A stretch of DNA of 64,000 nt from Parachryseolinea silvisoli (GTDB taxonomy: Bacteria > Bacteroidota > Bacteroidia > Cytophagales > Cyclobacteriaceae). Of this stretch, positions 1 to 8,467 are shown piece after piece. The DNA is taken from contig NZ_JAIOAO010000001.1 in assembly GCF_021190955.1 (NCBI RefSeq), forward strand, positions 1,488,001 to 1,552,000, read 5' to 3'. The translations under genes were made by a program, and so were the position numbers. The notes beneath the pieces were generated by a model. It did not search any database. It was not told the DNA's origin and saw only the letters and a list, made by a program, of their open reading frames with translations. Each line of letters starts with the position of its first letter. Positions within the stretch are counted from its first letter, which is position 1.

Positions 1-135
1 AGCGATCAAAGTGTTCTTCGTAGTTCATAATAGTCAATCGTAGCTATCCAAATCTACTTCAATTCTGTCGACTTAGCCACAGCCGGTCCGTGATTTTAGG
101 TTCAGTTTTATTCTCGTTAATCCATTACCTCCTTA

Positions 136-175
136 TCCAAGATTTAGCTAAATCAATCCAAGATTTGGCTAAATC
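136..175. repeat. tandem operator-like direct repeats upstream of SDR gene
   Basis: Two 19-bp copies lie at 136-154 and 157-175 and differ at one base. The period is 21 bp, about two helical turns. Each copy contains a palindromic core, GATTTAGCTAAATC (perfect in copy 1, one change in copy 2). They sit just upstream of a possible -7 box (GATCTTTG, 194-201) of the gene starting at 222, so a dimeric repressor or activator site pair is likely. The cognate regulator is not known; the downstream AraC protein is one candidate. Confidence 0.6.
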
Positions 176-221
176 TGCGTTGGTACACTGCGCGATCTTT
201 GTGTTGTAAAAAAACACAAAC

Positions 222-1115
222 ATGAAAGTATTTGTCACAGGAGCTACAGGCTTCATTGGTTCTGCCCTTGTTAGGGAATTAACAGATGCCGGCCATCAGG
301 TATTGGGACTGGCGCGGTCAGAGGCTTCTGCTCAGGCGCTTCTCGCGGCAGGCGCCCAGGTTCACCGGGGCGATCTTGAAAATCTGGAAAGTTTAAAAAG
401 AGGAGCCGCCACCGCAGATGGCGTGATCCATGCTGGTTTCGTTCATGATTTTTCTCGATTCAAAGAGGTGTGCGAGATAGATCGCCGCGCGATTGAAGCC
501 ATCGGCTCGGTGCTCGTTGGCTCGAACCGGCCATTCATTGTTACTTCTGGCACAGCGCTGGTCAGCCCAGGCCGCCTGGCCACCGAAAATATGGTCAGCG
601 CACACGATCGGGAAAAGTTCCCGCGTGTTTCCGAAGATACAGGGCTGGCCTTCGTAGCGCAGGGTGTACGTGCTATGGTCATGAGGCTCTCTCCTTCCGT
701 CCATGGTGAAGGCGACGTCCATGGTTTCGTGCCGATGTTCATCAACACGGCACGTGCAAAGGGTGTGGCTGCCTATATTGGCGAAGGCCTAAACTGCTGG
801 AATGCCGTCCACCGTCTGGATGCTGTCCGACTCTACCGGTTAGCACTGGAGCGCGGCGAGGCAGGTGCGCGGTATCATGCTGTCGGCGACGAAGCGATTA
901 CGCTCAAAGCCATCACGGAGGCAATAGGCGCAAAACTCAACATGCCAGTGGCGTCTATCGCTCCGGAGCAAGCATCTGCTCACTTTGGAACGTTTGCTCA
1001 TTTTGTCGGCATAGACTGTCCCGCCTCGAGCAAGATTACGCAGCAGCAATTAGGATGGCAGCCATCGCACGCGTCGCTTGCCGACGACCTGACTGGGAAA
1101 ATTTACGTCAAATAA
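222..1115 (+). CDS. SDR-family NAD-dependent epimerase/dehydratase-like oxidoreductase
   Basis: The 297-residue protein begins with a Rossmann fold whose dinucleotide motif GATGFIG is at residues 7-13, followed by an acidic/basic turn (LARSE) typical of extended short-chain dehydrogenases. I see no classical YxxxK catalytic pair in the expected place, so it resembles the atypical NAD(P)-binding SDRs rather than a sugar epimerase. Substrate unknown; cytoplasmic. The start is the first ATG after a duplicated operator-like repeat. The AraC-type regulator begins 20 bp downstream on the same strand, so the two are probably co-transcribed. Confidence 0.8.
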   Translation: MKVFVTGATGFIGSALVRELTDAGHQVLGLARSEASAQALLAAGAQVHRGDLENLESLKRGAATADGVIHAGFVHDFSRFKEVCEIDRRAIEAIGSVLVGSNRPFIVTSGTALVSPGRLATENMVSAHDREKFPRVSEDTGLAFVAQGVRAMVMRLSPSVHGEGDVHGFVPMFINTARAKGVAAYIGEGLNCWNAVHRLDAVRLYRLALERGEAGARYHAVGDEAITLKAITEAIGAKLNMPVASIAPEQASAHFGTFAHFVGIDCPASSKITQQQLGWQPSHASLADDLTGKIYVK

Positions 1116-1135
1116 TTGCGTTACCTTGTGGTAGC

Positions 1136-2050
1136 ATGAACAAACAGGTCATACGCGTCAGGTCCATCAGCGAATTCCATGAACTTTTCAGGCTGCAAAA
1201 ACCTGAGCATCCGCTTATCACGATCATCGACCTGGAGGCGCTGGGGCCGCCGGTGGAGGGTTCCTATAGTAGGGTGTTCGATTTTTATTCAATCTCCTTA
1301 AAGAAGAACTTTTACCTAAAAATGTTGTATGGACAACAGCCGCATGACTTTGACGAGGGTGTGCTGCATTTTATGGCACCGGGTCAGGTGCTAACAATAC
1401 AGGTTGAAAAAGATTACGTACACAGCCCTTCCGGATGGATGATCTTATTCCATCCGGATCTGTTGTGGAATACACCGTTGGCCAAAACGATCAAACAATA
1501 TGAATATTTCGGCTATGCAGCAAACGAGGCCTTGCATCTTTCCGACAAAGAAGAGACGATGATCACTGCCATTGCCAAAAGTATGCAACAAGAGTATCAC
1601 AGTGCGATCGACAAGTTTAGCCAAAGCGTGATCATTGCACAGCTGGAGTTACTGCTAACCTATGGAGATCGATTTTATCAGCGCCAATTCATTACGCGCA
1701 AGATGTCCGGCCACGATATACTCAACCGACTGGAGGAATTGCTCGACCACCATTTTAATAGCGGTGCACTGATAGAAAAAGGGTTACCGACCGTTGTCGA
1801 CATTGCCGAATCGCTACACATTACGCCCGACTATTTGAGCAGCCTGCTAAAATCACTGACCGGGCAAAGTACACAACAGCATTTGCACAATAAACTGATT
1901 GAATTGGCCAAAGAAAAACTATCTACCACTGACTTATCGATCAGTGAAATTGCCTATCAGCTGGGCTTCGAACACCTGGCTTCCTTCAGCAAACTTTTCA
2001 AGACAAAGACCAACCTCTCACCGTTGGAGTTTCGAAGATCGTTTAACTGA
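1136..2050 (+). CDS. AraC-family transcriptional regulator
   Basis: This 304-residue protein has an N-terminal cupin-like sensor region and a C-terminal AraC double helix-turn-helix over about the last 100 residues. The first helix set is in VVDIAESLHITPDYLSSLLK; the second contains the family signature ISEIAYQLGFEHLASFSKLF. I chose the ATG at 1136 because an upstream in-frame ATG at 1055 lies inside the SDR gene and adds 27 residues unlike the family. It probably controls the adjacent SDR gene, perhaps through the repeats at 136-175 (inference). Confidence 0.85.
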   Translation: MNKQVIRVRSISEFHELFRLQKPEHPLITIIDLEALGPPVEGSYSRVFDFYSISLKKNFYLKMLYGQQPHDFDEGVLHFMAPGQVLTIQVEKDYVHSPSGWMILFHPDLLWNTPLAKTIKQYEYFGYAANEALHLSDKEETMITAIAKSMQQEYHSAIDKFSQSVIIAQLELLLTYGDRFYQRQFITRKMSGHDILNRLEELLDHHFNSGALIEKGLPTVVDIAESLHITPDYLSSLLKSLTGQSTQQHLHNKLIELAKEKLSTTDLSISEIAYQLGFEHLASFSKLFKTKTNLSPLEFRRSFN

Positions 2051-2187
2051 GCTAACTTCATTTTGCTCCCTGATTCTCCTCTAGCCACGCAACTAAATTT
2101 ATTAGTCACGGTTCCGACGCTATGGAATTAACTTAAGTGAAAAAGCATTACGCGATTTCTGTGAAACTTTGCAGAAAATAAACTGAA

Positions 2188-2673
2188 ATGGGATTATCAA
2201 ATTTAGGCATTTTCCATACCGCAATCGGTATCATTGCCATTGGTGCAGCGTTAGTATCGTATGTTAAGTATCGAAAAATAAATCTCGCAGGTAAAAGTGG
2301 GATTATTTATTTCGTCGGAACGGTCATCACGTCTGTAACGGCGCTGGGTTTGAGCAAACATAGAGGCTTTAACCCAGGACATCTGTTTTCGTTGCTGGTA
2401 CTTGTGCTCGTACTGGTAGCTTTGTTTCTTTACGCACAAAAGAAAGGAAACACTAAAGCACGCTATTTTGAGACCTTTTGCCTCTCGTTCAGCTTTTTCC
2501 TTTCTTTGGTTCCCACTGTAAACGAAACATTCACCCGGGTTCCAGTCGGCAACCCGTTAGCCAAAGATGCAAGCGACCCATTGATTGGTAAGACCTTGCT
2601 TGTCCTTCTCGTTCTATTTGTGGCTGGGGCTGTTTACCAGCTAATACAACAAAGAAAAATCAACAAAGGCTGA
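2188..2673 (+). CDS. hypothetical multi-pass membrane protein
   Basis: The 161-residue protein has four to five hydrophobic segments (roughly residues 7-26, 38-56, 66-86, 95-112 and 135-155) separated by short basic loops, so it is an inner-membrane protein. The arrangement and the motif SKHRGFNPGHLFSLL recall small membrane proteins of the DUF2306-like kind, but I cannot assign a family firmly. Neighbours are regulators that do not reveal a function. Confidence 0.6.
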   Translation: MGLSNLGIFHTAIGIIAIGAALVSYVKYRKINLAGKSGIIYFVGTVITSVTALGLSKHRGFNPGHLFSLLVLVLVLVALFLYAQKKGNTKARYFETFCLSFSFFLSLVPTVNETFTRVPVGNPLAKDASDPLIGKTLLVLLVLFVAGAVYQLIQQRKINKG

Positions 2674-2881
2674 CGCGCACTCCGCTCTGCCTATGGAAGG
2701 CAAACGTAAGATTACGTCGTATACCAAAAATTTTTACAGGGCTCATTGACAATAGCACATCCGTGAGCCTGCTGTATTAAAAAATATTTCAGAATTTTAA
2801 CTTAAGTTAAAATCAGGCCGCGGGTGATTGACGAAATTCGTTCTGTTTTGCCCGCTATTTACAAACTGATACGACAATCAA

Positions 2882-3469
2882 ATGGATAACAAAAATGAAA
2901 CCTTATCCCAGTATCTGAGAAATTTCGCAGCAATGGCAGAGGAGGACATCAACAAGGGTCTGCCATTCTGGAAATCCCGGAAAATCAACAAAGGCGACTT
3001 CTTCAACATGCAAAGCATGGTTTGCAGCGACCTGGGACTGGTGGTGAAGGGAATATTCCGTATTTATTATCATGACCAGGATAAGCAAGAGGATAAAAAC
3101 CTCTTCTTCTTTTCAGAAAATCAATTTGTTGTGTCCTTCCGGAGTTTCATTTCACGCAATCCTTGCTGGTACTTTATAGAAGCCATGGAAGATTCTGAAA
3201 TCGTATCCATTTCGTATAACGATCTGAATGGCCTTTACGACTCCAATCCCAACTGGAGTAAATTTGGTAGGTTGCTAGCCGAGTTATTCTTTTCCTACGC
3301 GCAAACACGTACCGAAGAATTTGTTTTCTTTTCGCATGAACAGCGTTACATCCGGTTATTAGAAGAACATCCGAATATCGTAGAGCGCATTCCGGCCTAT
3401 CATATTTCATCTTACCTGGGCATCACTAATCCTTCACTGAGCCGGATCAGGAAGCGTATACAGCGTTAG
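2882..3469 (+). CDS. Crp/Fnr-family transcriptional regulator
   Basis: The 195-residue protein has a cyclic-nucleotide-binding-like beta roll (about residues 30-120) and a short C-terminal helix-turn-helix, YHISSYLGITNPSLSRIRKR, of the kind common in Bacteroidota Crp-like regulators. The roll lacks the cAMP-binding phosphate cassette, so the ligand is unknown. The recognition helix (NPSLSRIRK) has no Glu at the position that reads TGA in CRP/FNR, so I do not regard it as the reader of the TGAY-N4-RTCA sites found later in the window. Targets unknown. Confidence 0.75.
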   Translation: MDNKNETLSQYLRNFAAMAEEDINKGLPFWKSRKINKGDFFNMQSMVCSDLGLVVKGIFRIYYHDQDKQEDKNLFFFSENQFVVSFRSFISRNPCWYFIEAMEDSEIVSISYNDLNGLYDSNPNWSKFGRLLAELFFSYAQTRTEEFVFFSHEQRYIRLLEEHPNIVERIPAYHISSYLGITNPSLSRIRKRIQR

Positions 3470-3489
3470 AGTTACGCCGCTATTGCGTT

Positions 3490-4350
3490 TTAGGGACACT
3501 CGTATATAAAGGTTTGTGTAAATGTGTATTCTCCCGACGCATTTTTGTTAGTATTCGTCCGCTTTGTCGGGTAGCCATTTTCATTGTACTCATACGTCAT
3601 GGTTCGGGCGTATTGCGCGGGATTGCCTTCGTTGAGGACATAGTCCAGGGGATTATTCTTGCTTAGGGCCGTCAGAATTGGCTCGGGATCGTAGTTGTTC
3701 CACGCGAAATTATTCATCAGGAACTTCCAGTTTACGATGCCGGCATACGGGGTGGGTTTATTGTCGTATGCCTCTACGCTCACTGTCGAGCCGGTACCTG
3801 CCGGACTGGTTGTAATTTCGTAGTACAAGCCGGTGACATTGTCCTGATCGTTGTAATAAATATGCAGGTCCCATTCCAGGTCGCCATTGACATGGCCGGT
3901 TTGCTCCCTTACCCGTTCCAGACGGCCATGGGCATCATAGAAGAAAAAGAGTGTCATATAGTCCTGACTTATTTCATTGTCGATGCTAATGGATACCGAG
4001 ACGGTTGTAGGTTTCGCGTCGATCAGCTTGCCGCCGCCATATTCGTACCCCTGCGTGACGTCTTGCGTGGCCGACGAAGGAACGGTGGCATATTTTACGA
4101 TGTTGTCAGAAATATCGCCAACGTGGCTTAAGGTTCCGTAGACATTGAATCGATTGATGCGCGTGATCTGGCCCTGGACATTGTATTCATATGTCCACGA
4201 TTTCTCGTTGCCGGATAACGTCGTTGCTTCGCCGGTAAGCGCGCACACGGCACCCGCCGGTGTGGGGGTAGAATCTTTATCGTCCTTACAAGCGGCCGAA
4301 AAAAGGGCCAGTAGTGTAAAAAATAATACGCAAGATTGAGGGATTTTCAT
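3490..4350 (-). CDS. YD-repeat-like surface lipoprotein
   Basis: The 286-residue precursor has a lipoprotein signal peptide with the lipidated cysteine at residue 21 (FSAAC), followed by a charged linker KDDKDST. The mature part contains repeated segments such as WTYEYNVQGQITRINR, FYDAHGRLERVRE and TYEYNENGYPTKR, which resemble YD/RHS-type beta-strand repeats. It is probably anchored in the outer membrane or exposed on the surface. A related lipoprotein is encoded at 37243-38280. Function unknown. Confidence 0.65.
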   Translation of the reverse strand: MKIPQSCVLFFTLLALFSAACKDDKDSTPTPAGAVCALTGEATTLSGNEKSWTYEYNVQGQITRINRFNVYGTLSHVGDISDNIVKYATVPSSATQDVTQGYEYGGGKLIDAKPTTVSVSISIDNEISQDYMTLFFFYDAHGRLERVREQTGHVNGDLEWDLHIYYNDQDNVTGLYYEITTSPAGTGSTVSVEAYDNKPTPYAGIVNWKFLMNNFAWNNYDPEPILTALSKNNPLDYVLNEGNPAQYARTMTYEYNENGYPTKRTNTNKNASGEYTFTQTFIYECP

Positions 4351-4847
4351 AGGGTCTTTGTCTTGGGGTACAAAACCCTAAAGCACGGGCATGTGCCTAC
4401 CTTACGCAATGCCCTATTTGGGTATACAAGCCTGATTTCAGTATTTTGTGGTGTAACGGCCTCCCCTCTTATGACGACCAGCGACGAATCGTCGGCGACG
4501 ATCATGTCATTCCTAAGGCAGATGGAAGGTACACTGTCGCCTATCTGGAGCGTGGTAAAATACTGGGCGCTCAAGACTCTCCAGATGGAAAGTACTCGCC
4601 GATTTTCCAATCGACAAGCTCTATGCCCTCTATCACCTTAACAAGTGACCGAAGCGGCAGGAGGTAAGTATTTGATTTCCAACACAAACCCTTGCCATTG
4701 AGGGATGTCGATGGCTTTTTGGGAAGTCTCTGATTTCAGCAACGTCACGGAAAATATACAGTATATTCCTGCCACTCGAAATTGGAAATTGCCAGGGGAT
4801 GGATAACTTGTTGGAAATATTTTTTTTACCAGCAACAAATAAGAGAA
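4351..4847. other. gene-free stretch, nothing recognised
   Basis: About 500 bp between divergent genes. Short open frames exist on both strands, but none has a family-like sequence, signal peptide or convincing start. It presumably holds promoters for the lipoprotein (leftward) and the small protein/sensor kinase pair (rightward). Confidence 0.4.
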
Positions 4848-5180
4848 ATGGCAAACCACATCATTACCATTACAGGAATTGAGAGCAACAATGATCTGAT
4901 ACTGTCGGACGACGGATTAACCACGACAGAGGCCGGCGATACCGTAACATGGCTGATCAACGGCAATTCCGGCGTAGCCTCGATTACCGCCATCACCGAA
5001 ATTGATGGAGTTGATGTATTCACCCCTAACCCCACCCCCCTGAATTCCACTTGCTGGGAGGGAAGCATTAATCCCGTTCCACCTGCCAGCGAAGTGACCG
5101 AAACCTATACCATCAATTACCTGAAAGTAGGCGACGCTACCATTTACACCTCCGACCCAAAAATCAGGGTAAATCCATAG
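4848..5180 (+). CDS. small beta-rich hypothetical protein preceding a sensor kinase
   Basis: The 110-residue protein has no signal peptide or membrane segment and is rich in Thr, Asp, Asn and Pro. Its alternating hydrophobic pattern (HIITITG, DTVTWLING, VASITAIT, TYTINYL) suggests an all-beta fold, and it ends in YTSDPKIRVNP. I chose the ATG at 4848; an in-frame ATG at 4782 would add an unlikely 22-residue extension. It ends 9 bp before the signal-peptide start of the TPR sensor kinase, so the two are probably an operon. Function unknown. Confidence 0.65.
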   Translation: MANHIITITGIESNNDLILSDDGLTTTEAGDTVTWLINGNSGVASITAITEIDGVDVFTPNPTPLNSTCWEGSINPVPPASEVTETYTINYLKVGDATIYTSDPKIRVNP

Positions 5181-5189
5181 CCAACTGCC

Positions 5190-7093
5190 ATGCCCAGCAG
5201 AAGGATTGCGTACTCTTTTTTGTTTTTTCTCTCTTGTCTCGTTTGTTATGACGTTTCCGGTCAGAGTCAAAAATAGCGGACAGTCTGGCGAAGATTTACA
5301 AAAAAGGTACCCTGCAAGACACTGCAAAGTTAGAATTACTGAGGCACCTCGCGTTTAACGAGGTCAAAGACCTCAAACTGGCGCTACACTATGCTGAAGA
5401 GCTCATCAGCCAATCCGCTGCAACAGGCAACCACCTGTACCTGTTCAGAGGTTTTTTTCTGAAGGGCAATACCAAGAAGCTACTGGGCGATCTGGAAGAA
5501 TCGTTGGAGGCCTATCTCAGAAGTATAGATGCCGCCCGTAAAGCTCAGAATTTTCAGGGTGAAGCAAATGCCTATGGGGCAATCGCCGGCATTTACAGTA
5601 GCGCCAGTAATCATCGTAACGCGATGATTTATTTCAACAAGGCTATTTCGATACTACGGCAATCGGATGATTCTGTTTCGTTGGCATCTGCCATCTTAAA
5701 TGCCGGCGATGAATTCCTCACCATCAAGATTTATGACTCTGCATTACTGTACTTCAGGGAAGCAGAGATCATTTTCCAAAAGACCGACTACTTAATCGGA
5801 AAGGCCTATAGTTCGGGCAATATTGGTATGGTGCTCGCCAGTATGGGAGAAGACAACCTGGCCGAACAGAAAATAAAAGAGGCAACCCATATATTGGAGG
5901 AATTAGGAGACTATTATCCCGTTTGTGTCTATCTCCTTTCGATGTCGGATATACATCACCAAAAAGGTGATCAACCAGCAGCGTTGCATTACGCTACGAG
6001 AAGCCTGCTACTTGCCAAGCAATACGGGCTGAAAGAACAAATCAGTGAATCCAGTCTAAAGCTTTCAGAATTGTATATGCACGCCGGCAACGCCGACGAG
6101 TCTTTCAGGCACTACAAAAATCACATTGTTTACCGGGACAGCGTCAATAATCTGGAAGCCGTACAGAACATGGCGGATCTGCGCACGGAATATGAAATTT
6201 CTCAAAAGCAACTGGAGTTATTTGAGAAAGAAGAAATGCTGGCCAGAGAAAAATGGATTCGGAATGCGCTCATCGCTGCATTTTTCGTTATGATTTTTTT
6301 AGCGGCGCTAACGTATCGGAATTTCAAAAATCAACAACGAACGAATCAAAAAGTTACCGAGCAAAAAGAAGAGATCGAACGTAAAAACAAAGACTTAATC
6401 TCGCTAAACGAAGAAAAGAACAACTTGATTAGCATTGTGGCGCATGATTTAAAAAGTCCCGTCAACCAGATCAAAGGCATGATTTCATTGGTCAAGATGA
6501 CCTGCAAGGTCGATGAAGAATCTGCTACTTACTTTGATATGATGGAGCAAAGTAGCGTACGTCTTAGCGATATGATCAACAAAATTCTGAATGTTGAAGC
6601 GATCGAGGCAACACAGCTGAATGTAATCCTCGAGCCGGTTAATTTTTCAGACGTCGTAAGGGCGAACGTGAATCGATCCATTGTGGAAGTAAGCCGAAAA
6701 CAAATACAGATCCAGACCTCCCTCCCGGAAAATATCATAGTAAATTCCGACCTGCGCTATACCGACCAGGTTATTGATAATCTACTTTCGAATGCCATCA
6801 AATTTTCGCCACCGGGAAAGAATATCTATATTACAATTACCCATCACGACACGACGGCATTGTGCGAGATTCGGGACGAAGGGCCTGGCATAAGTGAAAG
6901 TGATAAGAAGAAGTTATTCAAAAAGTATCAGAAATTGAGTGCTACGCCAACGAGTAACGAATCGTCCACCGGCCTGGGGCTATCGATCGTAAAGAAATTT
7001 GTCGATGCAATGGGCGGGGAGATTTGGTGTGAAAGCGAGCCAGGAGACGGCGCAAGTTTTTTTGTCAGGCTCCTCACCTATCCCCGTCAGTGA
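5190..7093 (+). CDS. TPR-repeat sensor histidine kinase, with an apparent frameshift after the signal peptide
   Basis: An ATG at 5190 opens a signal peptide (MPSRRIAYSFLFFLSC...) that runs into a TAG at 5274. From about 5261 another frame is clearly coding without its own ATG: TPR repeats (to about codon 6230), a membrane segment (about 6260-6310), a coiled coil, a HisKA domain (AHDLKSP, His codon 6443) and an HATPase domain (DNLLSNAIKFSPPG, DEGPGI, GLGLSIV). One extra A in the A-run at 5269-5273 would join both frames into a protein of about 634 residues. A TTG start at 5504 is possible but would remove TPRs. No response regulator is adjacent. Confidence 0.75.
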
Positions 7094-7281
7094 TTCTTGC
7101 CCATTAACTCGCCATTGAACAATTGGATGCCAATAGATAAGCCGAAATTAGGTTATGTTTGTTGACATTTTATCAGTTGTTACATAAAGGTTAGTGGCTA
7201 ACAAGTTACGGTTGTCGCCTCTCCAACGGAATGGGGAATGCAACACTGGAAGAAAATCAAAAGTGAAGGTTCTGCTTCACG

Positions 7282-7410
7282 ATCCTTAAAATCCTAAAAG
7301 CTATACCGTTCCGGCGTGTCCATCTACGTTCGGCCTCTGGATTTGCTGACCAGTTGAATGTACATGTGAACTACCTGAATCGGGCGATCAATTGGACGAC
7401 CGTGTTATAA
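7282..7410 (+). pseudogene. remnant of an AraC-type DNA-binding domain
   Basis: In the otherwise gene-free stretch 7094-7542, the frame ending in TAA at 7408-7410 reads FADQLNVHVNYLNRAI. This is the typical first-helix region of Bacteroidota AraC regulators (compare ITPDYLSSLLK in the AraC gene at 1136). No start codon precedes it and the second helix pair is missing, so I read it as a decayed fragment. Nothing else is recognised in this stretch. Confidence 0.4.
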
Positions 7411-7542
7411 TCGATACCTGAGGTCACGGACACTCTTGAAATTCACTGTAATAGTAACTCTGGAAACAAAAAAACGCAAATCTTATGATTTAGCGGCCTT
7501 TTAAAGAGGATTGGAAACTCCAGTGTCGCCGTCCCTGTTCCC

Positions 7543-8135
7543 TTAAGATCCAACATTGCCTGTGCGGACTTCTCCGGCTCTCTTGTAATTGGCTATAATA
7601 ACCGCTTTTGATGTAACATGACTTTCTGTTAATGTAAATGCTGCCGGGATCGCGCCGCTTTCGAACAGCTTTTTTCCTCCACCAAGAATCAAGGGATAAA
7701 TTTTGAGCCGGAGATCGTCCACCATGTCATGCTTAAGCAGCAGTTGAACGAGCTTACCACTACCCCAAACTTGAAGGTCAGAACCCTCCGAATTCTTAAG
7801 CTTTTTGATGTCATCCAGGCTTTTGAGGAAATTGGTATTTTTCCAATCTGATTTTTCTATAGTCTCCGACAGGACGTATTTGGCGCCATCATTGATACCT
7901 GGCCAAAAGTCAGCATGTTGAGGCCAGTAGGACGCAAAAATCTCAAATGTTTTTCTACCCAAAATATAATCTGCAGGTTTCAACTCTTCTGCCAAGATAT
8001 TGGTAAAAACCTCGTCACCATAAGATGCAGTCCAGCCGCCATAGTTGAAGCCTCCTGATGTATCTTCTCCGGGACCGCCGGGTGCTTGCATTACACATCT
8101 ATTGCAATCATCGATAAAACAATTATTCTTCTCAT
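7543..8135 (-). CDS. dihydrofolate-reductase-like (RibD C-terminal family) protein, apparent frameshift near the start
   Basis: The main frame (8091 to 7543) encodes 182 residues of the DHFR-like/RibD C-terminal fold: MQAPGGPGED, ADYILGRKTFEIFASYW, LQVWGSGKLVQLLL and YPLILGGGKKLFESG. Family members start about 15 residues earlier with a beta strand such as MRKIIVLSFITLDGV. That strand is present here from an ATG at 8135 (MRRIIVLSMIAID), but it is out of frame. One missing G next to 8096 (GATGTG instead of GATGGTG) explains the break; repair gives about 197 residues. NAD(P)H-dependent reductase by family; substrate unknown. Confidence 0.75.
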
Positions 8136-8467
8136 ATACTTTTTTTAATTGAAATTTGTGACCCTAAACTTTAATGCCATTACCAGGTACATAATCACTC
8201 TTGAAAGATTTGATTTGTTGCCCGTTTGACAATACAAAATTAGAATTCACTTCAGCATTTGACGCGGTGTAAAAGCGACAACTTAGGGGATGAATTGTGA
8301 CAAGATCTGTTTATAAGCAAAAGACATGCTACGGAGGAATGACGGATACTTTCACGCATGGATACTTACCATGGAAGTCTTAACGCATGTTTCTATATTC
8401 ATTTTAACCAATCGAAGCCATTTGACATCAATTGGATTACTGATAGCAAACAAAAGCCCTCAGACAT
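8136..8467. other. gene-free stretch, nothing recognised
   Basis: About 330 AT-rich bp upstream of the reductase-like gene and downstream of the TonB-type receptor gene. I see no open frame with family-like sequence and no strong hairpin. Confidence 0.4.

Noticed and set aside
2882-3469. Crp/Fnr-type regulator as reader of the TGAY-N4-RTCA boxes
   Set aside because: Its recognition helix (NPSLSRIRK) lacks the Glu needed for TGA contact, and it is encoded far from the sites with none near it.
4336-4854. Short open frames on both strands between the lipoprotein and the small beta-rich protein
   Set aside because: They overlap each other, have no recognisable domains and lack convincing starts.
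5504-7093. TTG start at 5504 as the true start of the TPR kinase
   Set aside because: Clear TPR-type coding sequence continues upstream to about 5261 and a signal peptide lies at 5190, so the frameshift explanation fits better.
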